The notes below the pieces were generated by a model that saw nothing but the letters and a program-made list of their open reading frames with translations, did not search any database and was not told the DNA's origin. A program made the position numbers and the translations under genes. Shown in pieces: positions 8,094 through 17,225 of a stretch of 47,413 bases of DNA (position 1 is the first letter of the stretch; each line of letters opens with the position of its first letter). Source of the DNA: UBA1067 sp050874585 (lineage in GTDB: Bacteria; Verrucomicrobiota; Kiritimatiellia; RFP12; UBA1067); the NCBI GenBank assembly GCA_050874585.1, contig JBNMKZ010000013.1:1-47413 (forward strand), read 5' to 3'.

Positions 8094-10610
8094 ATGTTCG
8101 CAGGCGCCAGAGTTTTGAAAGAGTGGGCTTCCCGTTGGGCTTGCATCCTCCTGTTGGCGGCTTTCGCCGGCGGGACGGTAAGTGCCGCGCCTTCGCCTTG
8201 GGTCTATCTGCCGGAAGAGGGAGTCATCTCGAACGATAATGCGGTGGCAGAGTCCTATGACTGGGTTTTGAATGTCTCCGTGCTCGATGCCTCGCGGCGG
8301 ACATTGGCCATTGGCCGTGGCCGGCCAGGGGATGCCTATGTGGTCGCGGATGGCATGGTGTGCGGTGGCGTGATGCTCAACCTCTCCCGTCCGATTGCCG
8401 ATCGTCAGGGCAACCGCTGGACAATCGAGCGTTTCCGTAACCGCTGCTTCGAGTTGGATGGTTCGCCAATCGTGACTTTTGTCGCACCACGCGAACTGAC
8501 GGCCATCGAGGGCAAGCAGTTCGACTACACGAGTAAGCCGAGTCAGTTGACCCTCATTTTTGACTGCCCGTATTTGACGGCTCTGTCTCCGGGACTTCTC
8601 GGGAATGGGTATGACAACATTCGACTGAAGATTCCGCGGTGCCGCGAAATCAGTGCCTACAGCATGACGATGTTTGGCTTGGTCGATGCTGGTAGTTGGG
8701 ACTTGAGTGGTGTCGAATCGGTCGGGCAGCTGGCTTTCGCCTGGGGGCGGCTTTCGGGCAACCTTCGCCTGCCAAGCCTCAGGACGATGGATGCGACAGT
8801 GATGACATCGGCGCTCCTGTCGCGCATGGAACTTGGTACGCGCTTCAATACGCTGCGCCTGGTTTCCGAGACGGGATGCAATTCGTGCCGTGAAATTGTG
8901 CTGGGCGGTGCCAAGGGGTTTGTTATCCACTCTGGTGGACTCAAGTGCGAAAATCTTGAGCGCGTCTGGATGACGGGTTCCATTCCAACTTATTACGGCG
9001 ATGGCCTTGTCTTCGGAACGGAACAGCATGGTGAGAAGTCAATCGTCTTCTACATTCCAGAGACCAAGGAATGGCGTTCAATTGTCGAGCAGGCGACGAA
9101 ACTGACATCGGAGGAGGAGGCCGCTTTCAAGAAGGCCCATCCGCAGTGGAAGGTTCCGTTCGGCACGGTTGCGCCAAATGTCTTTCGGACGCAGTGCCGT
9201 CAGTACATCGGCTTCGAAGGGGCGGCCTCGTGCGGTCTTTCCATCTCGTGCCGTTCGGGTGAGCGGTACGGATCGTTGAGCGTTACAGCCAATGGCCAGC
9301 CCGTGACGGGTGAAGAACTCCCGAGAGGGACGCGCATTGAGGTAAAGGCCACGCCCTTAAATGAATCGGCGCGTGTGTCGTGGGAGGGTCGGCTTCCGGA
9401 TGGGACGGTTCCCTCGGGCGACTCGTTTTCGTTCGTTTTGACGGCCCCCGTCACGCTCTCCGTTCGGTTTTCGCCGCGATGGGAGTACGACCCGGTGCAA
9501 CGGACGCTTAGCGATGGCTACTGGACATTTGTTGCGATGGATGTCTCGGCCCGGTATGGTGGAACGCGGCTCCTGAAGGTTGGACGGACGAAGAAGGAGC
9601 GCCGCGACCGTCGGCGAATGCCGCCCTGGGCCTTTCCGTCTATTGGGTCGTTCTCGACCCTGTCAGGTGAAATAGATCTGTCGGGACGCATCTGCACGAA
9701 GGGCAACGCGGCGGAAGAATGGGCAATCGTCGAGATTTCGGATGCGGCCTTCAGCAAGTCTTCCGCGCAGATTCAGTCGTTTTACGCGCCACGGACGCTC
9801 CGCCGCCTCGGCGGGCAGATCTTCAATAGCGTCGACAGCCTGGAGAATGTCGTCTTCGACTGCCCTGACTTGCAGGGCGACTTCTCCGCCAGTAGTTGGG
9901 ATTTTGGCTTCTCAAAGATTTCGCGGCTGGTTCTGAACCTGCCGCAGGTGACGCGCATCGGCGGACACAATCTGGCGGGTGCCCCGTTGGACATGACGGA
10001 CCTATCCGACTTCAGCCTTTCGAATGTGAGACAACTGGACGAAGAGGCCCTTCGTGCGGGTGCATGGAATGGCCCGGGGCCGGATGGCGAACTGGACCTG
10101 CCGAATGTCGAGCGAATCGGGCGGAGCGCATTCTACAACTGGACGCGCATCACGTCTGCCGCGCTTGGCACAAACGGGACTTTGAAGGCCGTAGATGCGA
10201 CCATCTTCTGGAACAACAAGCGTTATCTTCGCAAGTTGGATTTTGGCCTGAGCAGTGACTTCAAGGTTGACCGCCTGGCCTTTTATGCCACGACGTACGA
10301 TCCGAAGGTCAATTCAATTGATGAGCCGTTGCCGGTAGAGGAAATTTGGTTTGCGGGTGATGCGCCGAGTCGTGAAACGCTGAACAACATCCTCGTCCTG
10401 CGCAAGGTGGCGGATGACGGGTCGAAGCCGGTGAAAATCTTCGCCCCCCTGTCGCGGCCAAGCTGGAAGGCGATTTGCCTGCCGCTGACGCCCGAAGAGG
10501 CCGTTGCCGCGAAGCAGATTGAGCAGGAGTCGGGTATCGTCATTCGCGGCGTTTATGCGAATGGCGCGAATGAGCGTGTTGCCTGGCTTGTCGAGCGTGC
10601 CGACCGCTGA
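8094..10610 (+). CDS. Secreted BspA-like leucine-rich repeat protein (paralogue 2)
   Basis: This 838-residue protein aligns along its whole length with the gene immediately upstream. For example EEGVISNDN, TLAIGRGRPGDAY and GKQFDY are matched by EGVISNDN, TLAVGRGQPGDAY and EKQFDY in paralogue 1. The domain order is the same: signal peptide (through VSA at about residue 32), LRR region, InlB-B-like module near 385-450, and a second LRR region. Sequence has diverged strongly while length is conserved, so the duplication is old and both copies are under selection. Start 8094 directly follows the upstream stop, with GTGAGG as possible ribosome-binding site. No terminator is obvious after it. Confidence 0.75.
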   Translation: MFAGARVLKEWASRWACILLLAAFAGGTVSAAPSPWVYLPEEGVISNDNAVAESYDWVLNVSVLDASRRTLAIGRGRPGDAYVVADGMVCGGVMLNLSRPIADRQGNRWTIERFRNRCFELDGSPIVTFVAPRELTAIEGKQFDYTSKPSQLTLIFDCPYLTALSPGLLGNGYDNIRLKIPRCREISAYSMTMFGLVDAGSWDLSGVESVGQLAFAWGRLSGNLRLPSLRTMDATVMTSALLSRMELGTRFNTLRLVSETGCNSCREIVLGGAKGFVIHSGGLKCENLERVWMTGSIPTYYGDGLVFGTEQHGEKSIVFYIPETKEWRSIVEQATKLTSEEEAAFKKAHPQWKVPFGTVAPNVFRTQCRQYIGFEGAASCGLSISCRSGERYGSLSVTANGQPVTGEELPRGTRIEVKATPLNESARVSWEGRLPDGTVPSGDSFSFVLTAPVTLSVRFSPRWEYDPVQRTLSDGYWTFVAMDVSARYGGTRLLKVGRTKKERRDRRRMPPWAFPSIGSFSTLSGEIDLSGRICTKGNAAEEWAIVEISDAAFSKSSAQIQSFYAPRTLRRLGGQIFNSVDSLENVVFDCPDLQGDFSASSWDFGFSKISRLVLNLPQVTRIGGHNLAGAPLDMTDLSDFSLSNVRQLDEEALRAGAWNGPGPDGELDLPNVERIGRSAFYNWTRITSAALGTNGTLKAVDATIFWNNKRYLRKLDFGLSSDFKVDRLAFYATTYDPKVNSIDEPLPVEEIWFAGDAPSRETLNNILVLRKVADDGSKPVKIFAPLSRPSWKAICLPLTPEEAVAAKQIEQESGIVIRGVYANGANERVAWLVERADR

Positions 10611-10665
10611 CGCCTGCGCCATTCGATTTTACAATCTTCCCCGAGTTGCTTTCAAAGCCGCTCAA

Positions 10666-10694
10666 TTGAAGGCGCGGGCGTAAAATGCTATAAT
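10666..10694 (+). promoter_or_regulatory. Strong sigma70-type promoter
   Basis: TTGAAG (10666-10671), a 17-base spacer, then TATAAT (10689-10694) with an extended TGC. Transcription should start near 10701, more than 425 bases before the next start codon. Confidence 0.75.
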
Positions 10695-10700
10695 TTCCAG

Positions 10701-10915
10701 TGTTTCCCGAATGGGGAAGCCTGATCTTTTGATAGAGCGGACGCGGCTGAGTTGCGTCCGCTGCCGGCTGTGGGTGACCCAAGTGCCCGCGGCAAAACCC
10801 CGGGCATCGGCCATTGGCGATTCCGGGGAGTCGCCTGTCCCTCCAAAGGGCGGCGAACGTGCGCAACCCGCGTATGAGGCTTGGACAGAAAACCGGAAAT
10901 TTTCTTCACAAGGGC
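10701..10915 (+). ncRNA. Candidate structured RNA or long structured leader
   Basis: Directly after a strong promoter, this non-coding stretch holds several perfect stems. AGCGGACGC (10736-10744) pairs with GCGTCCGCT (10754-10762). GGCGATT (10816-10822) pairs with AGTCGCC (10829-10835) with one wobble. AAGCCT (10717-10722) can pair with AGGCTT (10877-10882), enclosing the others in one roughly 165-nt domain. The size and closed-stem layout would fit a 6S-like RNA, but I recognise no diagnostic motif of 6S, RNase P, tmRNA, SRP RNA or a known riboswitch. It may instead be the leader of the helicase mRNA. The 3' end is a guess; no T-tract terminator is seen. Confidence 0.35.
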
Positions 10916-11129
10916 CGAGTACGGGGGTGCGCCGTGTGTCTATTCATGCGGCGCACTCTCTATTCATTCCCTTGGTGTAGGCTTTTTCCGGTGCCGCTGT
11001 CCAGGCGTGAGTGTGAGAGTGCGTCGCTGAGTTTTGTTGTGAGTTGTTCGGCGGTGCATTCTCTCCACGGATGGAGAGGCCGGCCCCGCGTCCCTGTCCG
11101 TGGTCGTCTGTCGAGAGGGGCGTGGAAGG
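10916..11129 (+). other. Non-coding stretch with one hairpin before the helicase gene
   Basis: GTGCGCCG (10927-10934) pairs perfectly with CGGCGCAC (10949-10956) around a 14-base loop. CTATTCAT occurs in and just after this hairpin. Beyond this I see only the helicase start region (GAGAGGGG about nine bases before the ATG). The short reading frames crossing it are not convincing genes. Confidence 0.4.
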
Positions 11130-14100
11130 ATGGCATCTGCCGCCGTGCAGATTATTGACAATGTTCATGAGCGTGTCGGGGAAGACCTGGCGCGAAGCCT
11201 TCGCAAGGGGAGTCGCCTCTCCATTGCGGCGGCGTGCTTCTCAATTTACGCCTACCGCGAACTGCGCCGTGCGCTCGCGGATATCGGTGACCTGCGCTTC
11301 ATCTTCACCTCGCCGACGTTTATTCCCGAGGAAACGCCGAAGACCGCCCGCGAATTCTACATTCCGCGTCTCGCACGTGAACGCGGCATCTGCGGCACGG
11401 AGTTCGAGATCCGCTTGCGCAATGAGCTTTCCCAGCGGGCGATTGCGAAGGAGTGCGCCGACTGGCTGCGCCGCAAGGCGACGTTCAAGTCGAATGTGAC
11501 GGACGAGCGGATGATGGGGTTCATGAATGTCGACGAGACGACCTATGCGCCGCTGAATGGCTTCACGACCGTCGACCTTGGCTGTTCGCGTGGCGACAAC
11601 GCCTATTACCTCGTTCAGAAGACGGCCAGCCACGAGAATGCGGGATGCTACCTGCGGCTCTTCGATCAGCTTTGGACTGACAAGACGCGGCTCAAGGACG
11701 TGACGGAGACCGTCATCGACAGCCTGTCCGCCGCCTATCGAGAGAATGCGCCTGACTTCATCTATTTCTTCACGCTCTACAATATCTTCCATGAATTCCT
11801 TGAGGACATCTCGGAGGACGAGTTGCCGAACGAGGCGACGGGCTTTAAGAACAGTTGCGTTTGGCGGATGCTCTACAACTTCCAACGCGATGCCGTGCTC
11901 GCCCTCATCGGCAAGCTTGAGAAGTTCAACGGATGCATTCTCGCCGATAGCGTGGGTCTCGGCAAGACGCTGACGGCACTGGCGGTCGTCAAGTACTACG
12001 AGAGCCGCAACAAGACGGTTCTCGTCCTGTGCCCGAAGAAACTCGCGGCGAACTGGAACACCTACAAGGGCAACTACGTCAACAATCCGCTCGCGGCGGA
12101 TCGTCTGCGGTACGACGTGCTCTTCCATACGGACCTCTCCCGCGAGCATGGCGAGTCGAACGGACTCGACCTCGAACGGCTGAACTGGGGCAACTACGAC
12201 CTCGTCGTCATCGACGAGAGCCACAACTTCCGCAATGGTGGCGAGCTGACGGGTGAGGAGGCGCGCGAAAACCGTTACTTGCGGCTGATGAACCGCGTCA
12301 TCCGTACGGGTGTGAAGACGAAGGTACTGATGCTCTCCGCGACACCCGTCAACAACCGTTTCGTCGATCTCAAGAACCAGCTGGCCCTCGCCTACGAAGG
12401 AGAGGCGCAGCAGCTCAATGAGCGACTGGGGACTGAAAAGGGGGTCGATGAAATCTTCCGTCAGGCGCAGAAGGCCTTCAATGCCTGGGAGAAGCTACCG
12501 GCCGAGAACCGGACGACGGAGGCACTCCTGAAGACGCTCGACTTCGATTTCTTTACGCTTCTTGACAGTGTGACGATTGCCCGCTCGCGCAAGCAGATTG
12601 AGAAGTACTACGACACGACCGGCATCGGCAAGTTTCCGACGCGTCTGCCGCCCGTCTCGCTACGTCCGCCCCTGACGGACGCGGCGGATGTGCCGAACTA
12701 CGACGACATCTATCGTCGGCTGATGGAACTGAACCTCGCCATCTACACGCCGTCCGAATTCATCCATCCCTCGCGCATGGAGAAGTATCAGTCGTTGACC
12801 AAGAACGGATCGCGGGCCAACCTCACGCAGCGCGGACGCGAGGCGGGCATCCGCCGCCTGATGGGCATCAATCTCCTCAAGCGGTTGGAGAGTTCCGTCC
12901 AGGCCTTCCGTCTCACGCTCGATCGTGTCCGTTCGCAGATTGGCGAGGCCGTTCGGACAATCCACGCCTATGCGGGCGGATCGCGGACGCTGGACCTGAC
13001 GGAACTTGTGCCCAGCGCGGCGGATTTTGACGCGGATGACCAGAACATGGACGCTTTCGCCGTTGGGCGCAAGGTGCGCATCGACCTCGCCGACATGGAT
13101 TGGCGGACGTGGCTACAGCTGCTGGAAGCGGACGCGGCGCGTCTCACGGAACTCTCGTCCCTCATGGCGCACGTTACGGCCGAACACGACACGAAACTCC
13201 AGGCCCTCGTCGGTCTGATTCGGGAGAAGGTGGCGCATCCGGTCAATCCCGGCAACCGCAAGGAGCTCATCTTTACGGCGTTCTCCGATACGGCGGACTA
13301 TCTCTATGCTCACATTGCCCCGGCGGCGAAGGCGCGGCTCGGACTTGAGACGGCGGAAGTGACGGGCACGATTGACGGCAAGACGACCGTGCCGCATCTC
13401 CGCGCCGACCTGAACACGATTCTGACGTGCTTTTCGCCGCGCTCGAAGGGGCGGGACGTCCTCCTGCCGGGGCGCACGGACGAAATCGACATCCTGATTG
13501 CCACGGACTGCATTTCGGAAGGGCAGAACCTCCAGGATTGCGACTACGTGGTGAACTACGACATCCACTGGAACCCCGTGCGCATCATCCAGCGCTTCGG
13601 GCGCGTGGACCGCATCGGTAGCGTGAACGAGCGCATCCAGCTCGTGAACTTTTGGCCGGATGTGGGATTGGACGAGTACATCAATTTGAAGGAGCGCGTC
13701 GAATCGCGCATGAAGGTGAGCGTCCTGGCCGCAACGGGCGACGGCAATCCGATTGACGCAGAGGAGCGGGGCGACCTCGAATACCGCCGCGCCCAGCTCA
13801 AGCGGCTGCAGTCGGAGGTTGTGGACATTGAGGACATGGCGAGCGGCATTTCCATTCAGGACCTCGGACTGAACGAGTTCCGGCTGGACTTGGTTGACTA
13901 CATGAAACGCCATGGGGACATTGAGAAGGCCCCGAAGGGACTCCATGCCGTGGTGACGGCGCGGCCGGACGCGCCGAATGGCGTGATTTTTGTCCTCAGG
14001 AATGTGAACGACAGTGTGAATCGAGACACGCACAATCGCATCCATCCGTTCTATCTGGTCTATATCGGAGAGGAAGGCGAGATTGTCTGTGATTACCTCA

Positions 14101-14387
14101 ATCCAAAGAGACTTCTCGATACCATGCGACTGCTCTGCCGCGGAAAGAGTGCGCCGCAGATGGAACTTTGCCGCGCCTTCAACAAGGAGACGGACGACGG
14201 ACGAAAGATGGGGAGAATTTCCGCGTTGCTGAGTGAGGCGATTGAGTCCATCATCGATGTGAAACAAGAAAGCGACATCGACAGCCTTTTCACGCCCGGC
14301 GGCACATCTGCACTCGTCCACGCAGTCGCGGGGTTAGACGACTTCGAACTCGTCAGTTTTCTGGTGGTGAAGGGAGGCCCCGTGTGA
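11130..14387 (+). CDS. Large SNF2-family helicase with PLD-like N-terminal domain
   Basis: This 1085-residue protein is probably an ATP-driven DNA translocase or helicase of the SNF2/RapA-like superfamily 2. The ATP-binding motif is ADSVGLGKT (about residue 271), motif II is DESH (about 361) and motif III is LSATPVNNR. The C-terminal lobe has TDCISEGQNLQ and the arginine-finger motif QRFGRVDRIG (about 820). Residues 1-180 resemble the phospholipase-D-like domain often attached to such helicases. Proteins of this architecture commonly lie in restriction or phage-defence clusters beside methyltransferases; here no partner follows, and a mosaic repeat begins immediately after the stop. Start 11130 (MASAAVQII) is preferred over an upstream frame because GAGAGGGG precedes it. 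Role in defence or repair is inference. Confidence 0.8.
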   Translation: MASAAVQIIDNVHERVGEDLARSLRKGSRLSIAAACFSIYAYRELRRALADIGDLRFIFTSPTFIPEETPKTAREFYIPRLARERGICGTEFEIRLRNELSQRAIAKECADWLRRKATFKSNVTDERMMGFMNVDETTYAPLNGFTTVDLGCSRGDNAYYLVQKTASHENAGCYLRLFDQLWTDKTRLKDVTETVIDSLSAAYRENAPDFIYFFTLYNIFHEFLEDISEDELPNEATGFKNSCVWRMLYNFQRDAVLALIGKLEKFNGCILADSVGLGKTLTALAVVKYYESRNKTVLVLCPKKLAANWNTYKGNYVNNPLAADRLRYDVLFHTDLSREHGESNGLDLERLNWGNYDLVVIDESHNFRNGGELTGEEARENRYLRLMNRVIRTGVKTKVLMLSATPVNNRFVDLKNQLALAYEGEAQQLNERLGTEKGVDEIFRQAQKAFNAWEKLPAENRTTEALLKTLDFDFFTLLDSVTIARSRKQIEKYYDTTGIGKFPTRLPPVSLRPPLTDAADVPNYDDIYRRLMELNLAIYTPSEFIHPSRMEKYQSLTKNGSRANLTQRGREAGIRRLMGINLLKRLESSVQAFRLTLDRVRSQIGEAVRTIHAYAGGSRTLDLTELVPSAADFDADDQNMDAFAVGRKVRIDLADMDWRTWLQLLEADAARLTELSSLMAHVTAEHDTKLQALVGLIREKVAHPVNPGNRKELIFTAFSDTADYLYAHIAPAAKARLGLETAEVTGTIDGKTTVPHLRADLNTILTCFSPRSKGRDVLLPGRTDEIDILIATDCISEGQNLQDCDYVVNYDIHWNPVRIIQRFGRVDRIGSVNERIQLVNFWPDVGLDEYINLKERVESRMKVSVLAATGDGNPIDAEERGDLEYRRAQLKRLQSEVVDIEDMASGISIQDLGLNEFRLDLVDYMKRHGDIEKAPKGLHAVVTARPDAPNGVIFVLRNVNDSVNRDTHNRIHPFYLVYIGEEGEIVCDYLNPKRLLDTMRLLCRGKSAPQMELCRAFNKETDDGRKMGRISALLSEAIESIIDVKQESDIDSLFTPGGTSALVHAVAGLDDFELVSFLVVKGGPV

Positions 14388-14390
14388 GAT

Positions 14391-14720
14391 ATTTTGCCAC
14401 TGAACACGGAAATGCGAAGGGTGGAAAACTGCTTGGGAGCGGCGGAGCGCAGAAGGGCGGAGAAAAGCAACACCGCGTAGGCGTTGTGTAGGCCCAGGCG
14501 CGGCAGTTTGAGTGGCCTGCCGGACGGCAGGCCGGCAAAACCATTTGCCGCGACAAGGCCTGTGGTCGGCCTTGTCCTTCCTCTCGGGCGAGGGGGTGAG
14601 CGCGGCGGTCGCACGAGAGGTGCGGTGCGACTCGCCGCCGTAGGAAAGGTCTCCGTCCGCAACCAGTGATAACCACCGAGGCAGGGCAGGCTGTGCGAAG
14701 CTGCTTGTCTAAGCGCGAAA
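14391..14720. repeat. Mosaic dispersed-repeat block after the helicase
   Basis: Modules shared with other intergenic regions follow one another here. They are a CCACTGAACACGG fragment of the palindrome at 287-423; the GAGCGGCGGAGCGCAGA module (also near 32000); and the perfect hairpin GGCCTGCCG-GA-CGGCAGGCC (14514-14533), identical at 16951-16970 and 31750-31769. Then come CTCTCGGGCGAGGGGGTGAG and a CCACCGAGGCAGGGC tail, also near 32200. The block fills most of the 472-base gap before dapB and carries no credible gene. Its abrupt start after the helicase stop may mark a deletion or insertion junction. Confidence 0.8.
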
Positions 14721-14790
14721 GGCGTTGCGAGATCGCCGCCGCATCCGGGTCGGGCGAGCCACCGCGCGAACCCCCGAGCAAGCGGTCCTA

Positions 14791-14819
14791 TTGCCGCCGA
14801 CGGCGGAATGTAGTATACT
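14791..14819 (+). promoter_or_regulatory. dapB promoter with inverted repeat in the spacer
   Basis: TTGCCG (14791-14796), a 17-base spacer, then TATACT (14814-14819). The -35 end and spacer contain CCGCCG-A-CGGCGG, a perfect inverted repeat where a repressor could bind. It lies 40 bases upstream of the dapB start. Confidence 0.65.
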
Positions 14820-14859
14820 TCCCTCCATTCGCCAAGGGCGACAAAGGAAAGGAACGAAT

Positions 14860-15591
14860 ATGAAGATTGCGATTTTGGGTGCGGCCGGACGCATGGGCCG
14901 CAAGTTGTGCGACCTCGCCGCGCAGGGAAACGAACTGGAGGTCGTCTCGAAGGTCGACATTGCCGAGGGCTACGACCACGCGTGGCGTTCGGATGTCGAG
15001 GGCGTCGTCGACTTCTCGTACCATACGGCCGTGCCAGGGGCCATCCGCAAGGCGGCCGAGGCGGGCATCCCCTACGTCATCGGCACGACCGGGCTGACGG
15101 CCGACGAGCAGAAGGTCGTCGACGAGGCGGCGACGCGCATCCCCGTCGTGCAGTCCGGGAACTATTCGCTGGGCGTCAATCTGCTGATGGAACTCGTCCG
15201 CAAGGCGGCCACCGTGCTGGGTCCCGAATATGACATCGAAGTCGTTGAGATGCACCATCGCCACAAGAAGGACGCGCCCTCCGGTACGGCGCTCATGCTG
15301 GCGAAGTCCGCCGCTGAAGGGCGTGGTGTCGACTTCGGGCGCGAGGCCGTCTACGGTCGGCATGGCGACATTGGCGAGCGTCCCGTCGGACAGATTGCCA
15401 TCCACGCCCTGCGCGGCGGTTCGGTCGTCGGCGACCACACGGTGATGTTTGCCGGCGAGGTCGAGCGCGTCGAGATTACCCACCGTGCACAGGATCGCCT
15501 GGCGTTCGCCGCCGGTGCCCTGAAGTCCATCGTCTGGTCGAAAGGTCGCAAGCCGGGTCTTTACACTATGCGCGACGTGCTCGGCTTCTGA
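14860..15591 (+). CDS. dapB: 4-hydroxy-tetrahydrodipicolinate reductase
   Basis: DapB is the cytoplasmic NAD(P)H-dependent reductase that turns hydroxy-tetrahydrodipicolinate into tetrahydrodipicolinate in lysine and diaminopimelate synthesis. The nucleotide-binding glycine loop is GAAGRMGR (residues 7-14). The family signature EMHHRHKKDAPSGTA contains the proton-donor histidine pair H132/H133 and K136, corresponding to H159/H160/K163 of the E. coli enzyme. IGTTGL and the C-terminal HRAQDR are also typical. At 243 residues it belongs to the shorter DapB type. The start is set by GGAAAGGA a few bases upstream and by the family N-terminus MKIAILG. No other lysine genes are nearby; it is followed after 15 bases by a GH20-like gene in the same direction. 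Confidence 0.95.
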   Translation: MKIAILGAAGRMGRKLCDLAAQGNELEVVSKVDIAEGYDHAWRSDVEGVVDFSYHTAVPGAIRKAAEAGIPYVIGTTGLTADEQKVVDEAATRIPVVQSGNYSLGVNLLMELVRKAATVLGPEYDIEVVEMHHRHKKDAPSGTALMLAKSAAEGRGVDFGREAVYGRHGDIGERPVGQIAIHALRGGSVVGDHTVMFAGEVERVEITHRAQDRLAFAAGALKSIVWSKGRKPGLYTMRDVLGF

Positions 15592-15606
15592 CGGTATCGT
15601 CCTGCC

Positions 15607-16935
15607 ATGTTTGAGGCGCGTGGCTATCTGCTGGACATCAGTCGGGATCGCGTCCCGACGATGCGGACCCTTCGCGAGATTATCGACATTCTCGCTCGGT
15701 GCCGCTACAATCAGTTGCAGCTCTACACCGAGCACACCTTCGCCTATTCGGCGCATCGGACGGTCTGGGAAGAGGCCGACCCGCTGACGGCGGCCGAAGT
15801 CCGCAAGCTCGATGCCTACGCCCAGATGCAGGGCATCGAGCTTGTCGCGAACCAGAACACGTTCGGGCACATGGAGCGTTGGCTCGTGCACCCGGAGTAC
15901 AATGCGCTGGCGAAGTTCCCGAAGGGCGGAGCCGTCACGCCGTGGGGGACGGTGAAGAAGTTCCCCACGACGCTTGACCCGACGAATCCGAAGTCGCTGG
16001 AACTCGTTGACGGACTCCTGGAGGAACTCCTGCCCAACTTCACGTCGCCGCTGGTCAATGTCGGATGCGACGAGACGTTTGAGATTTCGGATCCGCAGGA
16101 ATACCTCGACTTTCTCCTGAAGGTCTGCGACTGTGTCCGCAGGCGCGGCAAGCGGCCCATGTTCTGGGGCGATATCGTGCTGCGCCATCCTGACCTCGTT
16201 TCCCGCCTGCCGAAGGACGTGATCGTCCTCGACTGGGGCTACGAGGGCAACCATCCGTTCGCGGCGGAATGCGCGGCATTCGCTCGGGCGGGACTCGACT
16301 TCTACGTCTGCCCGGGGACATCGTCCTGGCGTTCGCTCGGCGGGCGCGTGGAGAACATGCGCGAAAACCTTGAGGCGGCCGAGCGTGCGGGACGACTCAA
16401 TGGGGCGAAGGGCTATCTTGTGACGGACTGGGGCGACGAGGGGCATTGGCAGCCGCTGGCCGCCTCACTGCCGGGCATCATCCTCGGCGGTGCGTTTGCC
16501 GTCTCGGGTGCGAAGGCGGCGAAGATGGACCTTGAGCGCGAGCTGGATGCGGTGATGGACGCGCCCCTCGGGGGCATCCTCCTGCGGCTCGGCACGCTCT
16601 ACCTGCGCGGCGGGGCCATTCGGGCGAATTGCTCGGAACTTTTCAACATCCTCATCAACGGACACGGCTATTCGCGGCATCCGGGCCTGACGCAGCCGGT
16701 GCTTGATGACATCAGTGGGGTCGCCCACGGCTGTCGGATTGCCGCCGAACGCTGGGCCGAGCGCAATGACTGGGCGAAGGAAATCGTCTACATGGCCGAC
16801 CTGATTGACTGCGCATGCCATCGTCGTGACGAGGGACGGCTCCGCGCCCTGCGCGATGAGCATGGGCGCATCTGGCGGCTTCGCTCGCGGGAGGGCGGGC
16901 GAATCGATTCGCTGACCAAACTTCCGCGCTTCTGA
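15607..16935 (+). CDS. GH20-like beta-N-acetylhexosaminidase, probably cytoplasmic
   Basis: This 442-residue protein resembles the catalytic TIM barrel of glycoside hydrolase family 20, whose members remove terminal N-acetylglucosamine or N-acetylgalactosamine by substrate-assisted catalysis. The hallmark Asp-Glu pair is in NVGCDETFE (D155, E156). NQNTFGHMERW, MFWGDIVLRHP and TDWGDEGHWQP match the expected barrel strands and aromatic sugar-binding positions. There is no signal peptide and the barrel begins almost at the N-terminus, so the usual extra N-terminal GH20b domain is missing; a role on imported oligosaccharides or recycled wall sugars is inferred. It lies 15 bases behind dapB with no good ribosome-binding site, suggesting read-through expression. 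Confidence 0.8.
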   Translation: MFEARGYLLDISRDRVPTMRTLREIIDILARCRYNQLQLYTEHTFAYSAHRTVWEEADPLTAAEVRKLDAYAQMQGIELVANQNTFGHMERWLVHPEYNALAKFPKGGAVTPWGTVKKFPTTLDPTNPKSLELVDGLLEELLPNFTSPLVNVGCDETFEISDPQEYLDFLLKVCDCVRRRGKRPMFWGDIVLRHPDLVSRLPKDVIVLDWGYEGNHPFAAECAAFARAGLDFYVCPGTSSWRSLGGRVENMRENLEAAERAGRLNGAKGYLVTDWGDEGHWQPLAASLPGIILGGAFAVSGAKAAKMDLERELDAVMDAPLGGILLRLGTLYLRGGAIRANCSELFNILINGHGYSRHPGLTQPVLDDISGVAHGCRIAAERWAERNDWAKEIVYMADLIDCACHRRDEGRLRALRDEHGRIWRLRSREGGRIDSLTKLPRF

Positions 16936-16950
16936 TGCGCGGCGGTTCGT

Positions 16951-17120
16951 GGCCTGCCGGACGGCAGGCCGGCAAAACCCGCGAACGCCACAATGCCGAC
17001 GGGCAGCGGCAGACCGGCAAGACCATCTGCCGCGTTCCAGCCTGTAGCCGGCCTGACCCTCCTTTCGGGTGAGGGGGCGTGCGCAACCGTGGAAGCCGAG
17101 ACCGAGCGGCAGCTTTTGCG
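16951..17120. repeat. Mosaic dispersed-repeat block before the beta-helix genes
   Basis: It begins with the perfect hairpin GGCCTGCCG-GA-CGGCAGGCC (16951-16970) followed by GGCAAAACC, as in two other copies. It continues with a diverged CCCTCCTTTCGGGTGAGGGG stem and the GCGCAACCGTGGAAGCCGAG module shared with 1-130. The hairpin could also end transcription of the dapB-GH20 unit, although no T-tract follows. Confidence 0.8.
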
Positions 17121-17138
17121 CACGCCCACTACGAGCAG

Positions 17139-17196
17139 TTGCATTCTTCCACAAATTTTGGTATCATTTGTTCCAACAAAACCCGATGTGTCGGGT
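17139..17196 (+). promoter_or_regulatory. Promoter and leader hairpin of the beta-helix gene block
   Basis: TTGCAT (17139-17144), a 17-base spacer, then TATCAT (17162-17167) with an extended TGG. Just inside the transcript, ACCCGA (17181-17186) pairs perfectly with TCGGGT (17191-17196). A GGAG ribosome-binding site follows at 17211-17214, 11 bases before the ATG. Confidence 0.7.
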
Positions 17197-17225
17197 GATG
17201 TGAACAGTTAGGAGTACGGACAGTC

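Noticed and set aside
10701..10915. RNase P, tmRNA or SRP RNA
   Set aside because: The diagnostic conserved segments of these RNAs are absent.
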